Both the position numbers and the translations under genes were made by a program. 36,934 bases of DNA, from NCBI GenBank assembly GCA_003611805.1, contig RAYM01000053.1:1-36934 (forward strand). Direction: 5' to 3'. The stretch is from a bacterium 1xD42-87. Its GTDB lineage: Bacteria; Bacillota; Clostridia; Lachnospirales; Lachnospiraceae. The notes under the pieces are model-generated. The model ran no database searches. It saw only the letters and a list, made by a program, of their open reading frames with translations, and was not told where the DNA came from. Positions 1 through 8,327 of the stretch are shown here, piece after piece; the first letter of the stretch is position 1; every line of letters starts with the position of its first letter.

Positions 1-495
1 TTCTTTGATGACATCATGGCTTTCCATGAAATGATGTATCAGCAACGCTCCGCTGAAACAGAAAAGGAAATGAAGCGTAGGAAGCGTGAAGTCGGACAGG
101 CGAGGAAGCGGATAGCGGAACTTGACCGTATCTTCAAGCGGATTTATGAGGACGACATAAGCGGAACAATCAGTCATGACAGGTTTTTGAAGCTGTCCGC
201 AGAATATGAAGCGGAACAGCGGGAACTGGAAGAAAAGGTCAAGGCAGACCAGCAGGAAGTCGATACCTACGAACAGAACAAAAGCGATTTTGACAGCTTC
301 GCCGCGATTATCCGCAAATATGTGGGGATAAAGGAGCTCACCCCCGCAATCGTCAATGAATTTATCAAGAAAATCATAGTCCATGCGCCGGAAAAGGTGA
401 ACGGGAAACGGGTACAGAAAGTAGATATTGTTTTCAATTTTGTGGGTGAACTCAATTTCCTTTCTGACATGCAACCGAAACGGCAAGGCGCATAG
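1..495 (+). CDS. Large serine recombinase, C-terminal part (cut by window edge)
   Basis: The reading frame is open from base 1, so the gene starts left of the window; the first ATG at 16 is internal. The visible part is a long charged helical stretch (residues rich in Lys, Arg and Glu), followed by a compact C-terminal block with VNEFIKKIIVHAPEKVNGKR and a beta-rich VDIVFNFVGEL ending. This is the typical tail (DUF4368-like) of large serine recombinases of Tn4451/TnpX-like elements and clostridial integrative elements. The catalytic serine domain and zinc ribbon are outside the window. In such elements the recombinase gene usually lies at one end with its 3' end facing the attachment site, so a boundary of an element may lie just after 495. 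Family assignment is strong; whether the protein is intact cannot be seen. Confidence 0.85.
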   Translation, partial: FFDDIMAFHEMMYQQRSAETEKEMKRRKREVGQARKRIAELDRIFKRIYEDDISGTISHDRFLKLSAEYEAEQRELEEKVKADQQEVDTYEQNKSDFDSFAAIIRKYVGIKELTPAIVNEFIKKIIVHAPEKVNGKRVQKVDIVFNFVGELNFLSDMQPKRQGA

Positions 496-500
496 GAACT

Positions 501-539
501 CAAAAAGACGGTATAGCCCTTGTAATCGGGGCTATACCG
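501..539 (-). terminator. Hairpin terminator, minus strand
   Basis: A perfect 11 bp stem (509-519 with 529-539, CGGTATAGCCC) encloses a 9-base loop. On the minus strand the hairpin is followed by TCTTTTTG. On the plus strand no T run follows, so it would end minus-strand transcription, either read-through from phoR or a separate short transcript, rather than the recombinase mRNA. Confidence 0.7.
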
Positions 540-551
540 CCTAATCTGAAA

Positions 552-602
552 TTACTTCCCTCTAACCGTACCTCTTTCCTTGTGATTTTTATTATATCTC
601 AT
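552..602 (-). CDS. Possible 16-codon ORF or gene stub
   Basis: ATG at 602 is preceded by GGGAG at a spacing of six bases, and the ORF stops at 552 after 16 residues (MRYNKNHKERGTVRGK). The first ten residues look like the start of TetR-family regulators (MRYNKxHKExTR), after which the resemblance stops. It may be a regulator cut short, a tiny peptide, or chance. It lies inside the stretch between the second Pho-box array and the minus-strand terminator. Confidence 0.2.
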   Translation of the reverse strand: MRYNKNHKERGTVRGK

Positions 603-776
603 TAGCCACTCCCGTTACAACTTTAGTATAGCACTTCAAAAAGAGAACAGCGTTTTATACTCAAATAAAACCACTATTCCCTAATTTACGAATTGCATAT
701 TTATGTCATAAAGATTGCATTATCAACCACCATTAGCGTTTGTATTGAGTATATAAAGCAAATCTTATGACTTCTT

Positions 777-817
777 TGTAAAATCTAAAAGTTATATTTT
801 GTATAATTTTTGTAAAA
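777..817 (-). promoter_or_regulatory. Pho-box-like array downstream of phoR
   Basis: On the minus strand TTTTACA (817-811), TTATACA (806-800) and TTTTACA (783-777) start 11 and 23 bases apart. This is exactly the spacing seen in front of pstS (7252, 7241, 7218). A possible -10, TAAGAT, follows nine bases after the last box. The array begins 11 bases past the phoR stop and points left, away from phoR, into a region with no clear gene. PhoB/PhoP-type regulators bind direct repeats spaced about 11 bp; the function here is inferred from that match. Confidence 0.5.
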
Positions 818-827
818 TTTGAATTTC

Positions 828-2507
828 TTAGGAAATCTGCATCACATCATTTTTATCCTCTTGTAAAAAAATCTGTATGATTGTTCCCTCTCCAGGACTG
901 CTCTGCAAATCAATCTGACCATTCAAATACTGTACGGCGTGTTTTACAATAGAAAGCCCTAACCCCGTTCCACCCGACTCTTTAGAACGGCTCTTATCCA
1001 CTCTGTAAAACCTCTCAAATATCCTTGCCTGATGTTCCGCCGGAATACCAATTCCTGAATCCTTTACAGAGATTACAGCTTGATTTTCCTCTCTGTTTAC
1101 AGAAATCTCCACCATGCCGCCATCTTTATTATATTTGACAGCATTATCGCAAAGATTAAATATAATTTCTGTCAATAACCGCCGGACACTTTTTATCCTG
1201 ACTGTTTCCCCTGTCACAGCAATTTCAATATCCTTTATCGCTGCTATGTCCGCCAGCCCCGCAGCCACATCCGTTGCAACCTCATATAAGTCAACATTTT
1301 CAAAAGGCATATCGCACCCCTCGTCTAATTGGGATAAACGGATAATATCATCAATCAATGTTACAAGCCGCCCTGCCTCTGTGCGGATATGCCCTACAAA
1401 ACGTGCCATATCCTCCGGTTTTACAAGACCGTTTTCCATTAACTCCGCACTTCCCATGATTGATTGCAGCGGCGTTTTCAGTTCATGTGATACATTGGCA
1501 GTAAACTCCCGCCTGTTCCTTTCTGCGAAAGCTTCTTCTGTTATATCAAAGGCAAGGACAACCGCCCCGATTACAGTACCATTAGATTCAATGCGGTTGA
1601 CATGGAGCTGATACTCTTTTCCCTCACGTTCTATGCGGATTTCGCTGTGTCCGTTTGAAAATGCGTCCTGTATAGCATGGCTCACATCATGGTTCCGCTC
1701 CACTGTCAGAAAATCTTTACCTATGCAGGATTTTTTTGTATGGAACAGTTTCAATGCTGCGGGATTGATGTTCAGAATGATGTTTTTTTCATTTAAAAGC
1801 ACAAGTCCTTCCGTCATGCCCTGCGTAATCTGTGTAAACTCATCATTCTTTCTCTGAAGTTCCGACAACTGTACATCTATCTGCCTATGCTGTTTATTGA
1901 TACGGTTTAATAAGGGCGCTAATTCTTCATAGGTATCATTTTCCAGCGGTTTTTCCAAATCAAGGCTGTTTAATGGCTCCATGATATGTTTGGAAATCCG
2001 GCTTGCCAGCACTCCCGACAACACAAGGGCCACGGCAAGCACAATTAAAATCGGCTGTATCATTCCCAATACAAGCAACCAAACAGTAGCACTGCTAACC
2101 GAAATTCTAAGGACAGAACCATCGTTAAGCCTTCTGGCACAGTAAAGCGTTTTTTCCAGGAGTGTCGTGGAATAGCGCAGGCTTTTTCCTTCGCTGTTCT
2201 GTAATGCCTGCCTGATTTCCTCCCTGTCCGCATGGTTTTCCATACTTTCCTCGTCGGACTGTGTATCATATATCACATCGCCGTTCCCAGCAACCCATGT
2301 TAAACGGTACTGATTTGATTGTAATTCCTCAAGATATTCCTGCCCGTTCTTCTCGACGGCTTCGGATGCCAAAGACAACTCATCTTCTAACTGTTTCCCC
2401 TGAACATTACTGAAATAACGGTAAAGACACCCCATGATGATAACAAGGCTCGCCATCAGGACAGCCGCCGCCACAATCATAATAGACTTAAAAATTTTCT
2501 TTGTCAT
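828..2507 (-). CDS. phoR: Phosphate sensor histidine kinase PhoR
   Basis: Membrane histidine kinase of 559 residues, paired with PhoB. Order: TM1 (about 7-28), an extracytoplasmic domain (about 30-140), TM2 (about 142-167), a HAMP-like linker, a PAS domain (about 220-325), a HisKA domain with phospho-acceptor His341 in ANVSHELKTPLQS, and an HATPase domain with the N box (NLCDNAVKYN), G1 (DSGIGIP) and G2 (GGTGLGLSIV). Length and layout fit PhoR of Gram-positives. The ATG overlaps the phoB stop as ATGA. It is the last gene of the pst-pho operon. In the known system PhoR activity is held down by PstSCAB/PhoU when phosphate is plentiful. It could be a related OmpR-partner kinase, but the operon makes PhoR the clear call. 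Confidence 0.92.
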   Translation of the reverse strand: MTKKIFKSIMIVAAAVLMASLVIIMGCLYRYFSNVQGKQLEDELSLASEAVEKNGQEYLEELQSNQYRLTWVAGNGDVIYDTQSDEESMENHADREEIRQALQNSEGKSLRYSTTLLEKTLYCARRLNDGSVLRISVSSATVWLLVLGMIQPILIVLAVALVLSGVLASRISKHIMEPLNSLDLEKPLENDTYEELAPLLNRINKQHRQIDVQLSELQRKNDEFTQITQGMTEGLVLLNEKNIILNINPAALKLFHTKKSCIGKDFLTVERNHDVSHAIQDAFSNGHSEIRIEREGKEYQLHVNRIESNGTVIGAVVLAFDITEEAFAERNRREFTANVSHELKTPLQSIMGSAELMENGLVKPEDMARFVGHIRTEAGRLVTLIDDIIRLSQLDEGCDMPFENVDLYEVATDVAAGLADIAAIKDIEIAVTGETVRIKSVRRLLTEIIFNLCDNAVKYNKDGGMVEISVNREENQAVISVKDSGIGIPAEHQARIFERFYRVDKSRSKESGGTGLGLSIVKHAVQYLNGQIDLQSSPGEGTIIQIFLQEDKNDVMQIS

Positions 2508-3181
2508 GCCTGCACCTCTAATCTATATCCAACGCCACGCACTGTTTCAATCATTTTCCCATAATCCCCCAGCTTCACACGCAATGTACGGATATGCATA
2601 TCAACCGTCCTTGTTTCACTGATATAATCCGCACCCCATACATCATTAAAAAGCTGGTCACGGGTAAATGCAATTCCCGGATGAGAGAGGAACAGACGGA
2701 GAAGTTCAAACTCTTTTAAAGTAAGCTGTATCCTTTCTCTGTCAACGGTAACAGTATGCTCGTCTAAATTGACAACAAGGCCGCCTGCCTTCAAAAGATG
2801 TTCCACTTCTGTGGGACTGCATCGGCGAAGTACAGCTTTCACACGGGAAACCATTTCCATCATTCCAAAAGGCTTTACAAGATAATCGTCCGCACCTAAA
2901 TCAAGGCTCTGAATTTTATCGTACTCCATGCCCTTAGCCGTTGCCATGATAACGGGAATCCTGCAAGTGTCGGGACTGTCTTTCAGAAATTTCAACAATT
3001 CCACGCCGTCCTCTCCGGGCAGCATAATATCAAGGATAATCAAATCCGGCTTATCCGTGGCCAGCGCATCACGAAAAGCCGCCGCATCCGAAAAGCCTGT
3101 TGCTTCAAAATCTGTAGAATTAAGCGTGTATACCTCAATATCCCTGATACTTTCATCGTCCTCTACGCACCATATTTTCAT
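2504..3181 (-). CDS. phoB: Phosphate response regulator PhoB/PhoP
   Basis: OmpR-family regulator of 225 residues. The receiver domain has the acidic pair in VEDDE, phospho-acceptor Asp51 in IILDIMLPGEDG and the Lys of LVKPF; the C-terminal winged helix carries LTLKEFELLRLFLSHPG and ends RTVDMHIRTLRVKLG...VRGVGYRL. The start is placed at 3181 (MKIWCVEDD) because it overlaps the phoU stop as ATGA; an upstream in-frame ATG at 3229 would lie well inside phoU. It presumably binds the TTTTACA repeats in front of pstS (and possibly those at 777-817). Co-transcription with the pst genes would give positive autoregulation. Confidence 0.92.
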   Translation of the reverse strand: MKIWCVEDDESIRDIEVYTLNSTDFEATGFSDAAAFRDALATDKPDLIILDIMLPGEDGVELLKFLKDSPDTCRIPVIMATAKGMEYDKIQSLDLGADDYLVKPFGMMEMVSRVKAVLRRCSPTEVEHLLKAGGLVVNLDEHTVTVDRERIQLTLKEFELLRLFLSHPGIAFTRDQLFNDVWGADYISETRTVDMHIRTLRVKLGDYGKMIETVRGVGYRLEVQA

Positions 3182-3831
3182 AAATTTTCTGCTCCTTTGT
3201 GTTTTCCTGTTACAGAAAAAGCCACCCACTCTGCAATATTTACCGCATGATCCCCAATACGTTCAAAGTATTTGGCAATCATCAGTAAATCTAATGCGTA
3301 TCCTCCATTTGTCGGCTTTTCTGCTATCAGTTCAATCAATGATGATTTGACCTGCAGGAATAAATCGTCAACCACATCGTCACGGTCAATCGCCGCATCA
3401 GCCAGCGCAACATCCTGCTTTACAAAGGCATCAATGCTTTCTGTGACCATTTGGCTCACCGCATCAGCCATAAAACGGATATGTTCACATTCCCCGCCTG
3501 TCCGCCCGTCAAGAAATGTAATAATTTCTGCAATGTCCGCCGCCTGCGTTCCAATACGCTCCATATCGGTAATCATTTTAAGGGCTGCGGAAATCTGCCG
3601 CAAATCCCCTGCCACCGGCTGTTGCTGTAACAACAGTTTCAGGCACAGCGTTTCTATTGTGCGCTCCATATGGTTAATTTCCCCGTCAAGGGATATAACC
3701 TTATCTGTCAGCTTCACATCGCCCGCAGAGAGCGCCTTTGAAGCAATTGCAATCGCTTCCTCACACATTGCCCCCATCCTCGTAAGCTCATTATTAAGCG
3801 TAGCAAGCTGTTCATCAAAACGACTTCTCAT
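3178..3831 (-). CDS. phoU: Phosphate transport regulator PhoU
   Basis: A 217-residue all-helical protein made of the usual two PhoU repeats. Visible signatures are [16 protein letters not shown] at the start, ALKMITDMERIGTQAADIAE in the first repeat and AKYFERIGDHAVNIAEW in the second, each with the E/D-R-I-G-D/T metal-binding helix. Length matches the family. PhoU links the Pst transporter to PhoR and restrains both under high phosphate. Its ATG shares a base with the pstB stop (TAATG), and its stop overlaps phoB, so translation is probably coupled. Confidence 0.93.
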   Translation of the reverse strand: MRSRFDEQLATLNNELTRMGAMCEEAIAIASKALSAGDVKLTDKVISLDGEINHMERTIETLCLKLLLQQQPVAGDLRQISAALKMITDMERIGTQAADIAEIITFLDGRTGGECEHIRFMADAVSQMVTESIDAFVKQDVALADAAIDRDDVVDDLFLQVKSSLIELIAEKPTNGGYALDLLMIAKYFERIGDHAVNIAEWVAFSVTGKHKGAENL

Positions 3832-4586
3832 TATCCAAACCTCCCCGTAATATAATCCTCTGTCCGCTTGTCTTTTGGCTGCTCAAACATCTTTTCCGTA
3901 TTTCCATATTCAATTAAACTACCGAGGAGAAAGAATGCAGTATTATCGGAAATCCGTACAGCCTGCTGCATATTGTGCGTAACGATGATAATAGTATACT
4001 TATCTTTCAGTTCCATTGCAAGTTCCTCAATTTTAGATGTGGAAATCGGATCAAGGGCGCTTGTGGGCTCATCCATCAGAAGCACATCCGGTTCAACCGC
4101 TAATGCACGGGCAATGCAGAGCCGCTGCTGCTGACCTCCCGACAATCCTAATGCCGATTTTTTCAGCCTGTCCTTTACTTCCTCCCAGATTGCAGCTCCA
4201 CGCAGGGAGTGTTCTACGATATCGTCCAGTTTTGCTTTATTTTTTATGCCATGTGTCCTTGGTCCATAAGCAATATTATCATAAATACTCATCGGAAACG
4301 GATTAGGCTTTTGAAAGACCATGCCAATGCTGCGGCGAAGCTCATTGACATCAATATCTGCATCAAAAATATTATAATTCCTATAACACACTTCTCCCGT
4401 AATCCTTACACCAGTAATAAGGTCATTCATTCGATTTAAAGATTTAAGAAAAGTAGATTTTCCACACCCGGAGGGACCAATCAGAGCTGTAATGCTCCGT
4501 TCCTCAATTTCAATATTTATATCTTTCAAAGCCTGCGCACTGCCATACCAAAGACACAGGTCTTTCACTGTCATAACATTACTCAT
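3831..4586 (-). CDS. pstB: Phosphate ABC transporter ATP-binding protein PstB
   Basis: ABC ATPase of 251 residues, the energising subunit of the high-affinity phosphate importer. Walker A is GPSGCGKST (37-45), the Q-loop lies in [21 protein letters not shown] (highly characteristic of PstB), the signature is LSGGQQQR, Walker B is [13 protein letters not shown] and the switch His is in VTHNMQQA. Length is typical. The start at 4586 follows AAGGAG with good spacing and overlaps the pstA stop. Confidence 0.95.
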   Translation of the reverse strand: MSNVMTVKDLCLWYGSAQALKDINIEIEERSITALIGPSGCGKSTFLKSLNRMNDLITGVRITGEVCYRNYNIFDADIDVNELRRSIGMVFQKPNPFPMSIYDNIAYGPRTHGIKNKAKLDDIVEHSLRGAAIWEEVKDRLKKSALGLSGGQQQRLCIARALAVEPDVLLMDEPTSALDPISTSKIEELAMELKDKYTIIIVTHNMQQAVRISDNTAFFLLGSLIEYGNTEKMFEQPKDKRTEDYITGRFG

Positions 4587-5446
4587 ACAATTCTCCTTCT
4601 TTGGAAATATCTGCCCACCAATGCCGCCGACAAATTGATGAACATGGTCAAAATCATCAGGATAGCGGCAATAGCAAAAGCAATTCCAAATTCTCCGTTT
4701 TCCTTTGCATAGACATATAATGCAACTGTCAGTGTTGCCCCTGCACTGCCAAGCCCCTCAAAGATTCCATTCAGAGCGTGGGCAAAACCAGCCGTAAAAA
4801 GAAGTGCCGCCGATTCCCCAAGAATACGCCCGACAGACAGGATACAGCCCGTTATGACACCCTCAATACAGCCGGGAAATACAACGGTATAAATTACACG
4901 CCATTTTCCAGCACCCAATCCGAAAGCACCCTCACGGTAGCTTTGCGGCACTGTTTTCAAACTCTCCTGAGTAGTACGCATGACCGTGGGCAGATTCATA
5001 ATTACCAATGTAAATGCTCCCGCTAGTAAGGAGGTTTTCATGCCAAAAAACTGACAGAAAAACAGCATCCCCACAAGACCATAAATAATAGACGGAATCC
5101 CCGATAATGTTTCAGCAGTATATTCAATCAGTTCTACCAGCTTTTTATTTTTGGCATATTCTGTCAGATAAATTGCAGCGCCTACCCCAAGAGGAAGAAC
5201 CAATGCCAAAGTTGCCAGCACGATATAGACAGTATTGAGAATATCCGGCAGAATCCCTATGCGATCCGACAGATAACTCGGTTTTGTAGTAAGCAGTTCC
5301 CATGATACATTCGGCAGTCCTTTCCACAATACATAGCCGATTAGAAACAATACCAATGCACAGGTAACGCTCACGTAAATTCCCATCAGCACACGCATGA
5401 CGGTAATGTATGCTTTCCTTTTAGCTGAAATAGATTGTTTTTGCAT
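4583..5446 (-). CDS. pstA: Phosphate ABC transporter permease PstA
   Basis: Permease with six predicted membrane segments. The cytoplasmic coupling loop reads [27 protein letters not shown], the EAA-type loop of PstA. The C-terminus is RYFQRRRIV. Two ATG codons (5452 and 5446) are possible; 5446 is chosen because AAGGAG lies nine bases before it and only three bases before 5452. The gene follows pstC with no gap. PstA pairs with PstC to form the membrane channel. Confidence 0.93.
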   Translation of the reverse strand: MQKQSISAKRKAYITVMRVLMGIYVSVTCALVLFLIGYVLWKGLPNVSWELLTTKPSYLSDRIGILPDILNTVYIVLATLALVLPLGVGAAIYLTEYAKNKKLVELIEYTAETLSGIPSIIYGLVGMLFFCQFFGMKTSLLAGAFTLVIMNLPTVMRTTQESLKTVPQSYREGAFGLGAGKWRVIYTVVFPGCIEGVITGCILSVGRILGESAALLFTAGFAHALNGIFEGLGSAGATLTVALYVYAKENGEFGIAFAIAAILMILTMFINLSAALVGRYFQRRRIV

Positions 5447-5452
5447 TTTCAT

Positions 5453-6325
5453 TTACTCCTTACTATGTTTCAAAAAGAAATTCAACACGGCATTTATCAG
5501 CATGATAAAAAGGAACAGCACCAACGCAATGGAAAACAACGCCTGTTTTTGTATACTACCGTCAGCCGCATAAGACATTTCACTTGCAACAGCGGTTGTA
5601 AGGAAACGGACACTCTGAAAAACTTTCGGCATATTAGGTGCATTCCCTGCCACCATCATAATAGCCATTGCCTCGCCAATAGCCCTGCCAACTCCTAACA
5701 CGACAGCCGCTGCGATACCGCTTTTTGCTGCCGGAACAGATACACGGAAATATGTTTCAACCGGCGTTGCTCCAAGTGCAAGGGAAGCATCCTCATATTC
5801 CTTTGGAACTGCTTCTAACGCCGTAAGCGATACTTTGATAATTGACGGTAAAATCATAATGGCAAGCACTATAATGGCAGCAAACAGACTTGCCCCGTCC
5901 GGAATATGAAAGAGGGTCCGTATCCCCGGAACAAGCACCATCATTCCTACAAGTCCATAAACTACCGACGGAATACCCGCCAGCAGACTGACCGCCGTTT
6001 CTATAACAGTTTTTACTTTGGGCGGCGCAATTTTAGAGAGGTAAACCGCTGTCAGAAAGCCAACTGGCACTCCGAGCACGATTGCACCAGCCGTACCGTA
6101 GATACTTGTGAGGATAAAAGGCAAAATGCCATATTGCGGCTGTGCTGCCGTAGAAGCCCACTTTTTCCCAAAAAGGAATTTTAAAACACCTATTTTACGG
6201 ATAGCAGGAATACCGGATATGACAAGATAAACAGTAATTAAAAGCACACAGCCAACCGTAATCAGACCAAGTACTAGGAAAATGCCATGTATGGCATTCT
6301 CCATAAGCCGTTTTCTGTTCTTCAT
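5453..6325 (-). CDS. pstC: Phosphate ABC transporter permease PstC
   Basis: A 290-residue permease: an N-terminal membrane segment (about 11-36), a region with GKKWASTAAQPQYGILPFI typical of PstC, then a six-helix core. The coupling loop is AVPKEYEDASLALGATPVETYFRVSVP. The C-terminus is short and cationic. It starts at 6325 after GGTGGAG, 22 bases past pstS. Partner of PstA in phosphate uptake. Confidence 0.93.
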   Translation of the reverse strand: MKNRKRLMENAIHGIFLVLGLITVGCVLLITVYLVISGIPAIRKIGVLKFLFGKKWASTAAQPQYGILPFILTSIYGTAGAIVLGVPVGFLTAVYLSKIAPPKVKTVIETAVSLLAGIPSVVYGLVGMMVLVPGIRTLFHIPDGASLFAAIIVLAIMILPSIIKVSLTALEAVPKEYEDASLALGATPVETYFRVSVPAAKSGIAAAVVLGVGRAIGEAMAIMMVAGNAPNMPKVFQSVRFLTTAVASEMSYAADGSIQKQALFSIALVLFLFIMLINAVLNFFLKHSKE

Positions 6326-6347
6326 TTGACTCCACCTTTCAAAGCCT

Positions 6348-7154
6348 TTAGTTTACCGGCACAGCACCCGCAGATGAGATAATCTCATTTGCTTCAGATG
6401 ATGTAATATAGTCAAAAAATTTCTGTGCAGCCTCCGAAAGCTCTGTATTGCTCCTTGTAACTAATACAAAAGGGCGCTGCACTACATAACTGCCATCTTT
6501 GACTGTTTCCTCCGTAGGCATAATGCCGCTGACAGAAAGTGCTTTTACAGTTTCCTTTACGGACGCAAGGGAAGCATAACCGATTGCCGCAGGATTGCCT
6601 GCCACCGTTGTGATCACATCTCCGGTAGATGTAAGTTCCTGACGGTATTTGCAGACATCTTCCGTATCTGTAATGGATTCAAAGCCATCTCTTGTACCAC
6701 TTCCCGCTTCACGGCCAATCAGTACAATTTCCAAATCATTACCGCCTATCTCCTTCCAATTCGTTATTTCGCCCCTATAAATTCTGCCAATCGTTTCAAG
6801 GTCAAGGTCATTTACCGGATTATCAGTATTTACAATAACGGCAATGCCATCAAGAGCCAGTATCGTTTCAGTCAACCCCTGTGCCTTTTCTTCATCCTTT
6901 AAGTTACGGCTGGAAAGACCAATATCACAGCGTCCCTCTGCAACCGCAGTAATTCCGGAACCGGAGCCGGTAGGATTATATGTAAAGGTTACGCCGGAAT
7001 TGTTTTCCTCAAAGGCTTCTCCCAAAGCACCAATGACCTTTTCCATAGAAGTCGAACCGTCCGTAGATACCGATCCACTGACTGTTTTCCCACATCCTGT
7101 CATAACAGTAAGCATAAGTGATACAATAGTAATAAGTGTGACAAATTTTTTCAT
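6348..7154 (-). CDS. pstS: Phosphate-binding lipoprotein PstS
   Basis: Solute-binding lipoprotein of 268 residues. A signal peptide with a lipobox (VMTGC) puts the lipidated Cys at residue 21. The mature protein opens with GSVSTDGSTSMEKVIGALGEAF and contains YNPTGSGSGITA and GREAGSGTRDGFES, the phosphate-ligating loops of PstS. The C-terminal FFDYITSSEANEII is also typical. It is the first gene of the pst-pho operon, with AAGGAG upstream of the ATG and the Pho-box array behind it. It captures phosphate outside the membrane and delivers it to PstCA. Confidence 0.95.
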   Translation of the reverse strand: MKKFVTLITIVSLMLTVMTGCGKTVSGSVSTDGSTSMEKVIGALGEAFEENNSGVTFTYNPTGSGSGITAVAEGRCDIGLSSRNLKDEEKAQGLTETILALDGIAVIVNTDNPVNDLDLETIGRIYRGEITNWKEIGGNDLEIVLIGREAGSGTRDGFESITDTEDVCKYRQELTSTGDVITTVAGNPAAIGYASLASVKETVKALSVSGIMPTEETVKDGSYVVQRPFVLVTRSNTELSEAAQKFFDYITSSEANEIISSAGAVPVN

Positions 7155-7195
7155 GATACATTTTCTCCTTTTCTATCTGATATTTTTTGTTCTGT

Positions 7196-7258
7196 GATTA
7201 TTATGATAAGTGCTGTCTGTAAAATCAAAAACACAACTTTTGTAAAATATTTGTAAAA
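7196..7258 (-). promoter_or_regulatory. pstS promoter with Pho-box-like direct repeats
   Basis: On the minus strand TTTTACA occurs at 7258-7252, 7247-7241 and 7224-7218. Starts are 11 and 23 bp apart, so a fourth position in an 11 bp ladder is degenerate. CATAAT, about 12 bases past the last box, could be the -10 element. PhoB/PhoP sites in Gram-positives are TT(T/A/C)ACA repeats every 11 bp that replace the -35. This places the whole pst-pho operon under its own PhoB. Confidence 0.75.
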
Positions 7259-7319
7259 TTTGCAGACTTATCATTAAAGACCGCATTATGGAAAAGTGCA
7301 TAACTGGCTATTCCGTCAT

Positions 7320-7389
7320 GGATAACTGTGTTCACAGCACATGGAAAAGCAAAGTGCAGCTTTCCCACGTCCTGCAAACACAGTTACCC
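7320..7389. repeat. 70 bp near-palindrome (two stacked stems)
   Basis: Outer arms GGATAACTGTGTT (7320-7332) and AACACAGTTACCC (7377-7389) pair with one mismatch. Inside them ACATGGAAAAGC and GCTTTCCCACGT pair at 10 of 12 positions around an eight-base loop. No T run follows on either strand, so it is not an ordinary terminator. It sits between the pstS promoter and tnpV in mobile-element DNA. It could be an origin-type hairpin (transfer or replication), a small palindromic element, or a structured RNA; the sequence alone does not decide. Confidence 0.6.
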
Positions 7390-7641
7390 ACAACTCCATA
7401 AAACAGGCTGTTATACACATTCCCACAATACCTACGCCTGCGGAATCCATCTCATTCATTCCTTTTTTATAACTTTTAGACATTATGTCCAAAAGTGAAA
7501 AGCCCTGCATATTTATCATACACAGAGCCTTTCTAATCTCTTTTTGTCCACTACATAGAGCGTTTTCTTTTTGTAAAACTCATTTTATAGAGTTATACCC
7601 GCCTTTCTTGCAAAGTCGGCTTTTTTCGCAATAATTGACGA
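7390..7641. other. Intergenic stretch between the palindrome and tnpV
   Basis: No convincing gene. It includes one isolated TTTTACA (7578-7572 on the minus strand) and a plus-strand hairpin with a T run at 7599-7626. The only ORF of any length on the minus strand (7316-7519) overlaps the palindrome and has no good ribosome binding site. Confidence 0.5.
7599..7626 (+). terminator. Possible terminator, plus strand
   Basis: CCGC-CTTT and AAAG-CGGC-like arms (7599-7620, one mismatch near the middle) are followed by six T (7621-7626). No plus-strand gene lies upstream, so it may be a leftover of the mobile element or act on antisense transcription. Confidence 0.4.
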
Positions 7642-8271
7642 TTATTTTTCTTTTGAAAGGCAGTTGAATACTTCCTCATAGATGATATTATCTAACTGCA
7701 TTTTCTTTGCTGTCAGATACAGTGTTGTATCGAACCATTCCTGCCAAAGAGCATCAAACAATGCTCTGCCGTCCGTGAAAGTTGCATCTTCTTCAAAGCC
7801 ATGCGGCGGCTTGTAATATTTCAGCTCCACAAAGCCGTATCTGCCCGCATCAAGCACCACGATTTTCTCCATCTCGTACAGTTCCGCAAACGCATCAGTT
7901 ACTTTTTGGCACTTTGCACGTTCTTCCTCTGCCCGATATCGGATACTGTTCATCTTCTGAACCCATTCCCATTGATTTTTTGCTTTTAATTCCTCCGTCA
8001 CTCCTTCGACAATCTTCATCTGTTCCATGATAATATCTAACCGTTTCTCTGCCTGCTCATTCAAATCGGCAAGATATGTCCACAATTCACAAGTCAGTAA
8101 TAATGCTGTGTAACGTGCTGAATGTTCCTGCTTCAGATAATCCCGATGTAGCCGACCAAAATATCCAATCGGACGATTTTCTTCCGGCAGTTTCAAATCA
8201 GGGATATAATAATCCCCTGCCAGTATATAATCAATACCATTTTCTGTTATCCGTTTCTTTAGTTCACCCAT
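7642..8271 (-). CDS. tnpV: TnpV-like transposon protein with extra C-terminal module
   Basis: Residues 1 to about 117 match the pattern of TnpV proteins of Tn4451-like elements: GDYYIPDLKLPEENRPIGYFGRLHRDYLK, then CELWTYLADLNEQAEKRLDIIM and WVQKMNSIRYRAEE. TnpV proteins as I know them end close to that point. Here the frame runs on for about 90 residues (KVTDAFAELYEMEKIVVLDAGRYGF... ending EEVFNCLSKEK), which looks like a separate small protein type often seen near TnpV in these elements. The start follows AGGAGG. Function of TnpV is not established. The two-part structure is seen directly; the statement that these are usually separate is from memory. Confidence 0.75.
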   Translation of the reverse strand: MGELKKRITENGIDYILAGDYYIPDLKLPEENRPIGYFGRLHRDYLKQEHSARYTALLLTCELWTYLADLNEQAEKRLDIIMEQMKIVEGVTEELKAKNQWEWVQKMNSIRYRAEEERAKCQKVTDAFAELYEMEKIVVLDAGRYGFVELKYYKPPHGFEEDATFTDGRALFDALWQEWFDTTLYLTAKKMQLDNIIYEEVFNCLSKEK

Positions 8272-8327
8272 GCTTTTCCTCCTGACATACTTTCATGCAG
8301 GTTGATTCAACCCATTATTCCCTTATG

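Larger units (their letters stand above)
496..827. other. AT-rich intergenic region between recombinase and phoR
   Basis: About 330 bases without a convincing gene. From left to right the region holds a hairpin with a minus-strand T tract (501-539), a 16-codon minus-strand ORF (552-602), several short dead-end minus-strand ORFs, and a Pho-box-like array (777-817). On the minus strand TATAAT at 591-596 has TTGTAA 18 bases upstream, a possible weak promoter. No tRNA or recognisable protein fragment is seen. Confidence 0.6.

Noticed and set aside
501..539. Hairpin as terminator of the recombinase gene
   Set aside because: The T run follows only on the minus strand; on the plus strand the hairpin is preceded by A and followed by CCTAATC, so it does not fit a plus-strand terminator.
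7316..7519. 67-residue minus-strand ORF downstream of tnpV
   Set aside because: It overlaps the 70 bp palindrome, has no clear ribosome binding site, and matches nothing I know; its Cys/Met-rich sequence looks like chance.
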